Below, piece after piece: positions 1 through 8,618 of a DNA stretch of 64,000 nucleotides. The DNA comes from Hyphococcus luteus (GTDB lineage: Bacteria; Pseudomonadota; Alphaproteobacteria; Caulobacterales; Parvularculaceae): assembly GCF_002943565.1 (NCBI RefSeq), contig NZ_PJCH01000017.1:248001-312000 (forward strand), written 5' to 3'. Both the position numbers and the translations under genes were made by a program. The stretch's first letter is position 1; each line of letters opens with the position of its first letter. The notes under the pieces were generated by a model. That model searched no databases. It was not told the DNA's origin and saw only the letters and a program-made list of their open reading frames with translations.

Positions 1-591
1 GAGATCGGCGATCTCCTCCGTCGTCGTGTAACCGACCGTGTCGGGGATGTTGATCGTCGTGGCGCCGGCCTCGATCGCCGTATTCACCGCTTCGATCAGA
101 TAATCGCGTTCGGTGCGGATAGCGTCTTCGGGCGAGAACTCGACTTCGTCGCACAGGGGAACCGCAAAGGCGACGAGACGGCCAATCTTCTCGATGATCT
201 CGTCCTTGGTCATCTTCAGCTTGGCGTCGCGATGCAGGGGGCTCGTGCCGATGAAGGTGTGGATGCGCTTATGGCGCGCCGGCTCCAGCGCCTTGGCCGA
301 CGCCTCGATGTCCTTGTCGTTGAGGCGCGAGAGCGAACAGATCGTCGGCCCCTTGATCTCGGACGCAATGGCGGAGATCGCCGCCGCATCGCCGGGCGAG
401 GCCGCGGCGAAGCCCGCCTCGATAATATCCACATTCAGCGCCTCAAGCGCCCGGGCGACGACCATCTTGGCGTCCGTCGCCATGGAAAAGCCCGGCGCCT
501 GTTCGCCGTCGCGCAAGGTGGTGTCGAAAATCTTGACGTGATCGGCGGGTTTCGCCTTTACGTCGCTTTCTTCTGTTTCGGTCCTGGTCAC
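1..591 (-). CDS. leuA: 2-isopropylmalate synthase, N-terminal part (runs off the window)
   Basis: Condenses acetyl-CoA with 2-oxoisovalerate, the first committed step of leucine synthesis. The visible 197 residues carry the DRE-TIM signature IFDTTLRDGEQAPGFSM near residues 21-37, with the metal-binding Asp of DTTLRDGEQ, followed by the TIM-barrel segments VDIIEAGFAAASPGD and HTFIGTSPLHRD typical of LeuA. The catalytic C-terminal half and LeuA dimer domain lie outside. GTG at 591 is chosen because GAAGGGA lies about 10 nt upstream and the DTTLRDGEQ motif sits at the usual distance from the start. It is the last visible gene of the ilvD-C-B-H run, 120 nt after ilvH, so it probably shares the ilv attenuator. 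The gap contains a GC hairpin (636-657) without a T run. Confidence 0.93.
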   Translation of the reverse strand, partial: MTRTETEESDVKAKPADHVKIFDTTLRDGEQAPGFSMATDAKMVVARALEALNVDIIEAGFAAASPGDAAAISAIASEIKGPTICSLSRLNDKDIEASAKALEPARHKRIHTFIGTSPLHRDAKLKMTKDEIIEKIGRLVAFAVPLCDEVEFSPEDAIRTERDYLIEAVNTAIEAGATTINIPDTVGYTTTEEIADL

Positions 592-620
592 TTTTGAATC
601 CCTTCGTTCTGTTCCTTCAT
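588..620 (-). CDS. Possible 10-aa upstream ORF overlapping the leuA start
   Basis: ATG at 620 opens a 10-codon frame (MKEQNEGIQK) whose TGA overlaps the leuA GTG as GTGA, the arrangement seen in translational coupling. There is only a weak upstream GAAG and no Leu codon, so it is not a leucine attenuator peptide. It could be chance; no homology is claimed. Confidence 0.2.
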   Translation of the reverse strand: MKEQNEGIQK

Positions 621-711
621 AACGCCGACTTCTATCGCGCGGAGATTTCACCGCGCGGGGCTAAGGAGCAGGCTCGACAGGCTGTTCAACGAATGACGCA
701 AAAACATGACA

Positions 712-1266
712 TCAGTCCCTTTCAACGCCGCGGCGAATAGAAAGGACGCCAGTGCGGGAAACTTCGGAGAGCCCCAAAGGCTTCATCAGATCGATAAAGG
801 CGTTGATTTTTTCGCGCGCGCCGGTGATCTCGAAGACGAAAGACTGATGCGTCGTATCGAGCGCCTTGGCGCGGAAAATATCAGCCAGGCGCATGGCTTC
901 GACGCGCTGTTCGCCTTCATTGACCACCTTGATAAGCGCCAGCTCGCGTTCGAGCGCATCCGTTTCAGCGGAAACGTCGACGACCCGGCGCACCGGCACC
1001 AGGCGGCCGAGCTGAGCCTTGATCTGCTCGATTTTCGAGGGCGAGCCGCGCGTCACCACGGTGATGCGCGAGGTGTGCTTTTCCATGTCGGTCTCGGCGA
1101 CCGTCAAGCTTTCGATATTGTAGCCGCGCGCGGAGATGAGACCGACGACGCGGGACAAGACGCCCGGCTCGTTGTCGACAATGACCGCGAGAATAACCTC
1201 GCGCTCCGCGCCTTCGTCGCGCGTGACCGGATAGACCGATTGCGATTGAGTGCTAGAGGCGGTCAT
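712..1266 (-). CDS. ilvH: Acetolactate synthase small (regulatory) subunit
   Basis: Regulatory subunit of acetohydroxyacid synthase; it activates the large subunit and confers valine feedback inhibition. 184 aa, the usual length. An N-terminal ACT domain (about residues 23-100) includes ILAVIVDNEPGVLSRVVGLISARGYNIESLTV, given here as ILAVIVDNEPGVLSRV plus GLISARGYNIESLTV, and is followed by the C-terminal ALS_ss_C domain ending GVLSIRRGVERD. The ATG overlaps the ilvB stop by 4 nt, indicating translational coupling and equimolar synthesis with the catalytic subunit. Confidence 0.95.
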   Translation of the reverse strand: MTASSTQSQSVYPVTRDEGAEREVILAVIVDNEPGVLSRVVGLISARGYNIESLTVAETDMEKHTSRITVVTRGSPSKIEQIKAQLGRLVPVRRVVDVSAETDALERELALIKVVNEGEQRVEAMRLADIFRAKALDTTHQSFVFEITGAREKINAFIDLMKPLGLSEVSRTGVLSIRRGVERD

Positions 1267-3059
1267 ACCAGCGTCTTCCCCTGCTCCGAAACGGAATCCT
1301 CTTTCATCTCGCCAAACAGCATCTCGTTATGCGCCGCGCCCGACGGGATCATCGGGAAGACGTTTTCTTCCTGCGTGACGACGCAGTCGAACAGCACGGG
1401 CTTGGGCGATGCGATCATCTCCATGATCTTTTCGTCGAGCTCCGCCGGGTCCGTTGCGCGAATGCCGTGGCCGCCATAAGCCTCGGCGAGCTTCACGAAA
1501 TCCGGCAGGCTGTCGGAATAGGAATGCGAATAACGCCCGCCATGGAGGAGCTCCTGCCACTGGCGCACCATGCCGAGATAGGCGTTGTTCAGGATGAAGA
1601 TCTTGATCGGCAGTTCGTGCTGGATCGCCGCCGACATCTCCTGCATGGTCATCTGCACCGAGGCGTCGCCGGCGATGTCGATGACGAGGGCGTCCGGATG
1701 CGCGGCCTGGACGCCGAGCGCGGCGGGCAATCCGTAGCCCATGGTGCCGAGCCCGCCTGAGGTCATCCAGCGGTTCGGCTCTTCGAAATGGAAGTGCTGC
1801 GCCGCCCACATCTGATGCTGGCCGACTTCCGTCGTCACATAAACGTCCTTGTCGCGGGTCAGGGCGTAAAGCCGCTCGACCGCATATTGCGGTTTGATAA
1901 AGGTCCCGCTGTTCGCATAGGCGAAGGATTTGCGCGCACGCCAGCCGTCGATCTGGCCCCACCAATCTTTAATGCGCGCCTTGTCATGGGCTTCCGACTT
2001 GTCGCGGCGTTTCCATTCATCGAGCATCGCCTGCATCACCGCGCCCGCATCGCCGACAATGCCGATATCGACGGGCACGTTCTTGTTGATGGAGGACGGA
2101 TCGATGTCGATGTGAATCTTGCGCGAATTCGGCGAGAAAGCGTCGAGGCGCCCCGTCACCCGATCGTCGAAACGCGCGCCGATCGCGATCATCAGATCGC
2201 AATCGTGCATGGCGTTGTTGGACTCATAAGACCCATGCATCCCCAGCATGCCGAGCCATTGCGGATCGGAGGCCGGAAAAGCGCCGAGGCCCATCAGGGT
2301 CGAGGTCACCGGAAAGCCGGTCGCTTTCGCCAGGTCGCGCAGGACTTTCGACGCTTCCGGCCCCGCATTGACGACGCCGCCGCCCGTATAAAAAACCGGC
2401 CGACGGGCATAGCGCATCAAGTCGACAACCTGTTCGATCTGGTGGGCGCTGATCTCCGGCGTGACAATGCAATTGCGTTTTTGCGCGTCTTCGCGCGCGG
2501 TGTAGCGATCTTTTTCGAACTGGATGTCTTTCGGTATGTCGATCAGCACCGGCCCGGGGCGGCCGTTGCGGGCGATGTGAAACGCTTCATGCACAATGGT
2601 CGGCAGGCCGTGCGCCGACTTCACGAGATAGTTGTGCTTGGTGCATGAACGCGTGATCCCTGTGGTGTCGCATTCCTGAAAGGCGTCGGTGCCGATCAGC
2701 GGCCGCGCCACCTGCCCGGAGATGCAGACGACCGGAATGGAATCGAGCAGCGCGTCGGCGAGGCCGGTGACGGCGTTGGTGGCGCCGGGGCCCGACGTCA
2801 CCAGCGCGACGCCGACCTTGCCGGTCGAGCGCGCATATCCCTCCGCCGCGTGCAGGGCGCCCTGTTCGTGACGCACCAGAACGTGGCGGATCGTGTCGCG
2901 TTCGTAAAGCGCGTCATAGATCGGCAAGACGGCGCCGCCGGGATAGCCGAAAATCACCTCCACGCCCTGCTCCTCCAGCGCATCAAGGAGAAGTTCGGCG
3001 CCCGATTTCAAAATCTGAGCCGCCGTCTTGGTCTCTTGCTTTGCTTGAGGAGCAGTCAT
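1263..3059 (-). CDS. ilvB: Acetolactate synthase large (catalytic) subunit
   Basis: ThDP- and FAD-dependent acetohydroxyacid synthase making 2-acetolactate or 2-aceto-2-hydroxybutyrate for Val/Leu/Ile. 598 aa. The N-terminal TPP-binding domain carries the catalytic Glu in VRHEQGALHAAEGYAR. A central FAD-associated domain follows, and the C-terminal TPP domain has the GDASVQMTMQEM...LNNAYLGM metal/ThDP motif (canonical GDG written here as GDA). The ATG at 3059 has CTGAGG upstream, 8 nt after the ilvC stop. It lies second-last among the ilv genes and is coupled to ilvH. Confidence 0.96.
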   Translation of the reverse strand: MTAPQAKQETKTAAQILKSGAELLLDALEEQGVEVIFGYPGGAVLPIYDALYERDTIRHVLVRHEQGALHAAEGYARSTGKVGVALVTSGPGATNAVTGLADALLDSIPVVCISGQVARPLIGTDAFQECDTTGITRSCTKHNYLVKSAHGLPTIVHEAFHIARNGRPGPVLIDIPKDIQFEKDRYTAREDAQKRNCIVTPEISAHQIEQVVDLMRYARRPVFYTGGGVVNAGPEASKVLRDLAKATGFPVTSTLMGLGAFPASDPQWLGMLGMHGSYESNNAMHDCDLMIAIGARFDDRVTGRLDAFSPNSRKIHIDIDPSSINKNVPVDIGIVGDAGAVMQAMLDEWKRRDKSEAHDKARIKDWWGQIDGWRARKSFAYANSGTFIKPQYAVERLYALTRDKDVYVTTEVGQHQMWAAQHFHFEEPNRWMTSGGLGTMGYGLPAALGVQAAHPDALVIDIAGDASVQMTMQEMSAAIQHELPIKIFILNNAYLGMVRQWQELLHGGRYSHSYSDSLPDFVKLAEAYGGHGIRATDPAELDEKIMEMIASPKPVLFDCVVTQEENVFPMIPSGAAHNEMLFGEMKEDSVSEQGKTLV

Positions 3060-3067
3060 GGTTGGCC

Positions 3068-4078
3068 TCAGTTCTCTTTGGTGTTGGCGCCCGGCTTCAA
3101 CCAGGACATGCGCGCGCGCAGCTCCTTGCCGGTCTTTTCGATTGGGTGCTCCAGGTCGGCCCGCAGCATCTGGTTGTAGCGAACCTTGCCGGCCTGGTTT
3201 TCGACGATCCAGTCATGGGCGAAGGAGCCGTTCTGAATGTCTTTGAGGACTTCCTTCATGCGCTGTTTCGTTTCCGCATTGATGACGCGCGGGCCCGAAA
3301 CGAAATCGCCGTATTTCGCAGTCTCGGAGATGAAGTCATGCATGCGGCTGATCCCGCCCTCATAGAAGAGGTCGACGATAAGCTTCAGCTCGTGAAGACA
3401 TTCATAATAGGCGATTTCGGGCTGATAGCCGGCTTCCACCAGCGTCTCGAAGCCGGCGATGACAAGCTCCGAGGCGCCGCCGCAAAGCACAGCCTGCTCG
3501 CCGAAGAGGTCCGTTTCGGTCTCTTCGCGGAAGGTCGTCTCGATGACGCCCGCCGAGGCGCCGCCGATGAGGCTCGCATAAGCGAGCGCTTTTTCCTTGG
3601 CCTTGCCGGTGGCGTCCTGATGGACGGCGAAAAGGCTCGGCACGCCGCGCCCGCGCTCATATTCGGACCGCACCAGCCCGCCGGGGCCTTTCGGCGCCAC
3701 CATAATGACGTCCACATTTTCCGGCGGCGTGACGCGGCCGTAAAGCACCGTAAATCCGTGGGCGAACAAAAGCGCATCGCCGTCTTTCAGGTTCGGCTCG
3801 ATGTCGTCCTTGAAAATCTGTTCATGCGTCATGTCCGGCGTCAGGACGGCGATCAGCTTCGCCTGACGGGCCGCTTCAGCGACCGTCGCGACTTCGAGGC
3901 CGTCTTCGGTCGCGCGTTTCGCGCCCGGGCCGTCGGGACGCACGCCGACCAGCACCTTGCATCCGGAATCATGAAGGTTCAGCGCATGGGCGCGGCCCTG
4001 GCTGCCGTAACCGATGACCGCGACCACATCGTCTTTCACGATCTTCGGATCGGCGTCATCTTCCGTATAAACTCTCAT
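3068..4078 (-). CDS. ilvC: Ketol-acid reductoisomerase (NADP+), class I
   Basis: Isomerises and reduces acetohydroxy acids to dihydroxy acids with NADPH and Mg2+. 336 aa, the short class I form. The N-terminal Rossmann motif is [17 protein letters not shown] with the downstream NADPH-preference loop VGVRPDG, followed by MVAPKGPG, the EQAVLCGG metal-site region and the knotted C-terminal helical domain. It starts 20 nt after ilvD and ends 8 nt before ilvB, clearly one transcription unit. Confidence 0.96.
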   Translation of the reverse strand: MRVYTEDDADPKIVKDDVVAVIGYGSQGRAHALNLHDSGCKVLVGVRPDGPGAKRATEDGLEVATVAEAARQAKLIAVLTPDMTHEQIFKDDIEPNLKDGDALLFAHGFTVLYGRVTPPENVDVIMVAPKGPGGLVRSEYERGRGVPSLFAVHQDATGKAKEKALAYASLIGGASAGVIETTFREETETDLFGEQAVLCGGASELVIAGFETLVEAGYQPEIAYYECLHELKLIVDLFYEGGISRMHDFISETAKYGDFVSGPRVINAETKQRMKEVLKDIQNGSFAHDWIVENQAGKVRYNQMLRADLEHPIEKTGKELRARMSWLKPGANTKEN

Positions 4079-4098
4079 TTCAAAATTCCTCTTACGGT

Positions 4099-5778
4099 TT
4101 AGTCGTTGAACGATTGAATGGTGACGGCGCCTTTCGACGCCGAAGAAACCAGCACGGCGTATTTGTCGAAAACCCCGCCCATGCGGTGCGGCTTTTTCGG
4201 CTGATAAGCGGCGCGGCGCGCATCCCAGTCGATGTCGGCGTCGATGCGGCGCGCTTCGGCGTCGATGGTGATCTTGTCGCCGTCCTGCAAGAGCGCGATG
4301 GGCCCGCCAAAGGCGGCTTCCGGCGCCACATGACCGATGACGAAGCCGTGGGAGGCGCCGGAGAAGCGCCCGTCGGTGATCAGCGCCACTTTGCCGGCAA
4401 GGCCCTGGCCCGCGACGGCGGCGGTGACCGCCAGCATTTCGCGCATGCCGGGTCCGCCTTTCGGGCCTTCATAACGGATGACGACGACATCGCCTTCCTT
4501 GATCTCGCCGGCGGAAATCGCCTTGAACGCCGCTTCCTCGCCTTCAAAGACGCGCGCGACGCCTTCGAACGGCTTGTCCGCATAGCCGGCGGTTTTCAAG
4601 ACCGCGCCTTCGGGCGCAACCTCGCCGTAAAGAATGCGCAAGCCGCCGGTTTCCTTGAACGGTTCGGCGACGGAGTGCACCACCTGCTGGCCCGGCGTTG
4701 CTTCGGCTTTGCCAAATTCCTCGAACAGCGACGCGCCGGAAACGGTCGGCGCATCTTCGATCTTGCCGCCTTCCATCAACTGTTTGCCGAAGAGGCGCAC
4801 GCCGCCTGCGGCGTAAAGATCTTTCGCGAGAAACTGTCCGCCCGGCTTCAGATTGGAGATCACCGGCGTCGTGCGCGACAGCTCGTCGAAAAGATCGATG
4901 GAAAATGGCACGCCCGCTTCCGTCGCAATCGCCGTCAGGTGCAACACCGCATTGGTGGAGCCGCCCGAAGCGACAACCGAGGTCGCGGCGTTGCGCATGG
5001 ATTTTTCAGTGATGAACTGCCGGGCCGTCTTGCCTTCATTGGCCAATTGCGCGGCCAGCTTGCCGCATCTGACGCCCTCGGCGGCTTTTTCTTCGGCGAT
5101 CGCCGGCGGGTCGCCTGCGCCGATGGGCGCGAGGCCAAGAAAGGCCAGCGCCATGGCCATGGTGTTCGCCGTGAACTGGCCGCCGCAGGCGCCGGCGCCC
5201 GGACAGGCGGCGCGTTCGATCTGGTCGAGCTCCTGGTCGGAATAATCGCCTTTCGAATGGGCGCCGACCGCTTCGAACACGTCCTGGATGGAAATGTCTT
5301 TTTCTTCGCCGCGGAATTTGCAGTGACCCGGCATGATGGTGCCGCCATAGAAAATGACGCCGGGAATATCCATGCGCGCCAGCGCCATCGCGGCGGCCGG
5401 CAGGGTCTTGTCGCAGCCGACGAGAATGACCGCCGCGTCGAGCGAATGGCCGCGCACGGCGAGTTCGATGGAATCGGCGATCACCTCGCGCGAGATCAGC
5501 GAGGCGCGCATCCCCTCGCCGCCCATGGTGATGCCGTCGGAAACGACGATGGTGTTGAAGTCGACCGGGGTCGCGCCGCCCGCGCGCACGCCCTCGCGCA
5601 CCGGCTCGGCCAGCTTGTCGAGATGCATGTTGCAGGGGGTCACCGTCGACCAGGTGTTGACCACGGCGATGATCGGCTGGTCGAGCTCCTTGTCGCCCAG
5701 CCCCGTCGCGCGCAGCATCGCCCGCGCCGGCGCCTTGGCGGCTCCCTTGGTGATGGCGTCTGATCTTTTACTCGTCAT
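4099..5778 (-). CDS. ilvD: Dihydroxy-acid dehydratase
   Basis: Dehydrates dihydroxy acids to the 2-keto acids of Val and Ile using an Fe-S cluster. 559 aa. Cluster-ligand cysteines are visible in [10 protein letters not shown] and in [18 protein letters not shown]; the C-terminal domain contains [21 protein letters not shown]. First structural gene of the ilv/leu run, preceded by the leader peptide and terminator at 5820-5952. A second inverted repeat (GTCCGTTC...GAACGGAC) sits just before the ATG and may influence initiation. Confidence 0.96.
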   Translation of the reverse strand: MTSKRSDAITKGAAKAPARAMLRATGLGDKELDQPIIAVVNTWSTVTPCNMHLDKLAEPVREGVRAGGATPVDFNTIVVSDGITMGGEGMRASLISREVIADSIELAVRGHSLDAAVILVGCDKTLPAAAMALARMDIPGVIFYGGTIMPGHCKFRGEEKDISIQDVFEAVGAHSKGDYSDQELDQIERAACPGAGACGGQFTANTMAMALAFLGLAPIGAGDPPAIAEEKAAEGVRCGKLAAQLANEGKTARQFITEKSMRNAATSVVASGGSTNAVLHLTAIATEAGVPFSIDLFDELSRTTPVISNLKPGGQFLAKDLYAAGGVRLFGKQLMEGGKIEDAPTVSGASLFEEFGKAEATPGQQVVHSVAEPFKETGGLRILYGEVAPEGAVLKTAGYADKPFEGVARVFEGEEAAFKAISAGEIKEGDVVVIRYEGPKGGPGMREMLAVTAAVAGQGLAGKVALITDGRFSGASHGFVIGHVAPEAAFGGPIALLQDGDKITIDAEARRIDADIDWDARRAAYQPKKPHRMGGVFDKYAVLVSSASKGAVTIQSFND

Positions 5779-5819
5779 TATCGTCCGTTCGTTCTTTGTT
5801 GAACGGACCGCCGGACATG

Positions 5820-5846
5820 AAAAAACCCGCTCCTTTCGGGAGCGGG
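5820..5846 (-). terminator. Attenuator terminator ahead of ilvD
   Basis: On the minus strand an 8-bp stem CCCGCTCC / GGAGCGGG with a 5-nt CGAAA loop is followed by six T, a textbook intrinsic terminator. It lies between the leader peptide stop and the ilvD ATG, so it can only act to stop leader transcripts. The 5' arm is also complementary over 8 nt (GGGAGCGG with CCGCTCCC) to leader coding sequence at 5892-5899, giving a mutually exclusive antiterminator. Confidence 0.88.
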
Positions 5847-5871
5847 CTATCCGGAGGTCCGTGCTGCTAAG

Positions 5872-5952
5872 TTAGCGCGCGGGCTCCATGGCCGCTCCCC
5901 GGATGGGGCTAATAAGGAGTACGAGTACGAGCGGAAGGAGGCTTACAGCCAT
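5872..5952 (-). CDS. ilvL: ilv operon leader peptide (attenuation)
   Basis: 26-aa peptide with the run SLLPLVLVLLISPI: six Leu, two Val and two Ile among residues 5-17. This is the hallmark of a leader peptide sensing charged branched-chain tRNAs, functionally equivalent to the enterobacterial ilvGMEDA leader. The start at 5952 has GGAG about 9 nt upstream. An in-frame ATG at 6018 would give 48 aa and also has a purine-rich upstream stretch. It lies directly before the terminator at 5820-5846. Stalling at the Leu/Val/Ile codons would leave 5892-5899 free to pair with the terminator 5' arm and allow transcription of ilvDCBH-leuA. Confidence 0.85.
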   Translation of the reverse strand: MAVSLLPLVLVLLISPIRGAAMEPAR

Positions 5953-6079
5953 AAGCAGAGGCTCCGCGACAAACGCCACGCCCTCTCCCTTGATGCCGAT
6001 ATCCGCCAAAGCCCGCATTTCACTACCTTTTGCGCCGTTTTGCAGCGCCGAACCCCGCTTACAACCCGCCCCGTTAACA

Positions 6080-6108
6080 AACAAGCAAAAAATGCCCGGA
6101 TGCGTCAA
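6080..6108 (-). promoter_or_regulatory. Candidate promoter for the ilv leader
   Basis: A -35-like TTGACG (6103-6108) is followed after 17-18 nt by a weak -10 (CTTGTT or TTGTTT). Placed 60-130 nt upstream of either leader start. The -35 is good, the -10 poor, so the call is tentative. Confidence 0.35.
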
Positions 6109-6178
6109 TTTTTTCCCGATGGGCGCTGGGTGCGCGCAAAGGCTTAGCAGATTCTGCTCCCTCGGGAATCGGATCGTC

Positions 6179-7450
6179 TTAGGGCCGCGTCTGCCCCGTG
6201 CCGCGCACCAAATTCTTGTAGGTGGTGAGCTCCTCGACGCCCGCCGGCCCCCTTGCATGAAGGCGGCCTGTGGCGATGCCGATTTCCGCGCCGAGACCGA
6301 ATTCGCCGCCGTCCGCGAACTGGGTCGAGGCGTTGTGCATGACGATGGCGCTGTCGACTTCCGTCAGGAAGCGCCGGGCCGTCTCCTCATTTTCGGTGAC
6401 GATGGAGTCCGTGTGGCCGGACCCGTATTTTGCGATGTGGTCAATCGCCCCGGCGACGCCGTCGACAACCGCAACCGACAAAACAGGGGCCAGATATTCC
6501 GTATAAAAATCTTCCTCCGCAGCGGGAACGACCGTCGGGTCGATCTTGCGCAGCGCATTGTCGCCCCGGATCTCGCAGCCCTTTTTACGCAAAGCGTCCA
6601 CAATCGGCGGCCAGGCTTTTTTCGCAACCGCCTCGTCGATGAGCAGCGTCTCCATGGCGCCGCAGACGCCGGTGCGCCGCATCTTCGAATTGACGGCGAT
6701 CTCCACCGCCTTCTCCAGGTCCGCATCGCGGTCCACATAGACATGGCAGACGCCGTCGAGATGGGAGAGCACGGGCGCGCGCGCTTCCTTTTGCACCCGC
6801 GCCACCAGCGACTTGCCGCCGCGGGGAATGAGGAGGTCGATGCGCCCGCCCATCCCCGACAGCAAGGCGCCTACCGCGGCGCGGTCTGTCGTCTCGATGA
6901 AGAGCGCCGCGTCTTCAGGCAGGCCCGCGACGCCGAGCGCGTCATGGAAGCAGTCGTAAAGCGCCTTCGAGGTTTTGATGCATTCCGATCCGCCGCGCAG
7001 GATGACGGCGTTGCCGGCCTTCACCGCAATCGCCGCCGCATCGACGGTCACGTTGGGACGGCTTTCATAGATCATGGCGATGACGCCGATGGGCGTTCTC
7101 ACCCGCTCGATCTCCAGCCCGTTGGGCCGCGGCCATTTCGAGATCGATTTGCCCACGGGATCATCGAGCGCGGCGATGTCTTCGAGCGCCTTGGCGATGC
7201 TTTCGATCCGTTCGGGATTGAGCGTCATGCGGTCGAGAAAGGCTTCTTCCGTCCCGCGCGCTTTGGCGGCGGAAATCTCGGCGGCGTTGATTTCAAGAAT
7301 CTCGCCGGCGCGTTCGCGAACCAGTTCCGCAGCCTTTGTCAGCGCCGCGTTCTTGCGCTCCGTCGGGGCAGAGGCCATGAGGCGCGCGGCGGCCCGCGCC
7401 TTCGCCGCAAGGCCTTCCATGTAATCGTCAAGCGACCCGGCATCGGTCAT
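6179..7450 (-). CDS. proA: Gamma-glutamyl phosphate reductase
   Basis: Reduces gamma-glutamyl phosphate to glutamate semialdehyde with NADPH, the second step of proline synthesis. 423 aa, normal length. An aldehyde-dehydrogenase fold with the catalytic Cys in TGVCGAMETLLIDEAV; other ProA hallmarks are MIYESRPNVTVDAAAIAVKAGN (shown as two adjoining pieces MIYESRPNVTVDAA and AIAVKAGN), LLIPRGGKSLV and HNASTQFADGGEFGLGAEIG. The ATG overlaps the proB stop by one base (TAATG), so translation is coupled. Last gene of the metX-metB-hom-proB-proA run. Confidence 0.96.
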   Translation of the reverse strand: MTDAGSLDDYMEGLAAKARAAARLMASAPTERKNAALTKAAELVRERAGEILEINAAEISAAKARGTEEAFLDRMTLNPERIESIAKALEDIAALDDPVGKSISKWPRPNGLEIERVRTPIGVIAMIYESRPNVTVDAAAIAVKAGNAVILRGGSECIKTSKALYDCFHDALGVAGLPEDAALFIETTDRAAVGALLSGMGGRIDLLIPRGGKSLVARVQKEARAPVLSHLDGVCHVYVDRDADLEKAVEIAVNSKMRRTGVCGAMETLLIDEAVAKKAWPPIVDALRKKGCEIRGDNALRKIDPTVVPAAEEDFYTEYLAPVLSVAVVDGVAGAIDHIAKYGSGHTDSIVTENEETARRFLTEVDSAIVMHNASTQFADGGEFGLGAEIGIATGRLHARGPAGVEELTTYKNLVRGTGQTRP

Positions 7451-8607
7451 TACTCGCTCCTCAAAATGAGATCGTCTTTTTCGACCATGGCCGGGCGGCG
7501 GCGATAGCCGAGCAGCGCCTCGATCCGGTCCGATTTGGCGCCGGCGATTTTGCGCGCGTCGCCCGCATCGAAGGCGATGAGCCCCTGGCCGATAGACTGG
7601 CCGTCAAGCGTGACGATTTCCACCGCATCGCCGCGGGCGAAAGCGCCTTCGACGTCTTTGACGCCTGCAGGAAGCAGACTGGCGCCGTTTTCGAGGGCTT
7701 TCGCGGCGCCGTCGTCGATGACGATGCGGCCCGACGGCTTCAACCGTCCGGCGATCCATTGCCGCCTCGCCCCTTCATGGGTGATCGAGGCGCGGAACAG
7801 CGTCGCCGGCCCGCCGTCGAGCACTGCTTTCAGGGGATGGTCCACGAGCCCCGGCGCGATCACCGTATCGCAGCCCGCGCCGCCGGCGATCTTCGCCGCC
7901 GCCACTTTCGAGGCCATGCCGCCGGAGCCGACGCCGGCGCTCTGATTGACGCCGCCCGCGGCGCGTTCGATCTCGGGCGTGATCGCTTCCACCAGCGGAA
8001 TATGTTTCGCCGACCCGTCTTTTCTCGGATCGGCCGTGTAAAGACCGTCTATGTCCGACAGGATGACGAGGAGATCGCTTTCCACGAGCTGCGCGGCGTG
8101 GGCCGCCAGCCGGTCATTGTCGCCATAGCGGATTTCGCTTGTCGCAATGGTGTCGTTTTCATTGACCAGCGGCAGGGCGCCCAATCCAAGCAGCGTGCGC
8201 AAGGTCGCGCGCGCATTGAGATAACGCCGCCGGTTTTCCGTGTCCTCGAGCGTCAACAGGACCTGCGCGATGGCGATGTCATGGGGCGTGAAGGCCGCCT
8301 GCCAGCCCTGCGCCAGCGCCGCCTGTCCCGCCGCCGAGGCCGCCTGTTTTTCGTCGAGCCGAAGCGCGCCCTTGAGGCCAAGGCGGTTTCGCCCGATCGC
8401 AATGGCGCCGGAGGTCACCACCACAATCTCGACGCCGCCGGCGCGCAATTCCACGATGTCCGCGGCGAGCGTTGAAAGCCAGGCCTCGCGCACGCCGTCG
8501 GGCCCGCACAAAATCGCCGAGCCCACCTTGATGACAAGGCGTTTTGCGGCATGCGCGGCTGCAGACGCGGCGCCCTGCGCCGCGTTCCGGTTCAAATTCG
8601 AAGACAT
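7450..8607 (-). CDS. proB: Glutamate 5-kinase with PUA domain
   Basis: Phosphorylates glutamate with ATP, the feedback-inhibited first step of proline synthesis. 385 aa: amino-acid kinase domain (about residues 22-275; VIKVGSAILC, VVTSGAIAIGRNRLG, LVNENDTIAT, LSDIDGLYTADPR, VGSGGMASKVAAAKIA) followed by a C-terminal PUA domain (about 290-370), the common long bacterial form. It starts 11 nt after hom ends, which places proline synthesis in the same transcription unit as the methionine genes and therefore downstream of the SAM riboswitch. Confidence 0.95.
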   Translation of the reverse strand: MSSNLNRNAAQGAASAAAHAAKRLVIKVGSAILCGPDGVREAWLSTLAADIVELRAGGVEIVVVTSGAIAIGRNRLGLKGALRLDEKQAASAAGQAALAQGWQAAFTPHDIAIAQVLLTLEDTENRRRYLNARATLRTLLGLGALPLVNENDTIATSEIRYGDNDRLAAHAAQLVESDLLVILSDIDGLYTADPRKDGSAKHIPLVEAITPEIERAAGGVNQSAGVGSGGMASKVAAAKIAGGAGCDTVIAPGLVDHPLKAVLDGGPATLFRASITHEGARRQWIAGRLKPSGRIVIDDGAAKALENGASLLPAGVKDVEGAFARGDAVEIVTLDGQSIGQGLIAFDAGDARKIAGAKSDRIEALLGYRRRPAMVEKDDLILRSE

Positions 8608-8618
8608 GGGACTTGTCT

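Noticed and set aside
636-657. Hairpin between ilvH and leuA as a terminator
   Set aside because: CGCGCGG/CCGCGCG stem has no T run on either side in the transcribed strand.
8608-8618. Separate promoter for proBA
   Set aside because: Only 11 nt separate hom from proB, too short for a full promoter, and none was evident in the hom 3' end.
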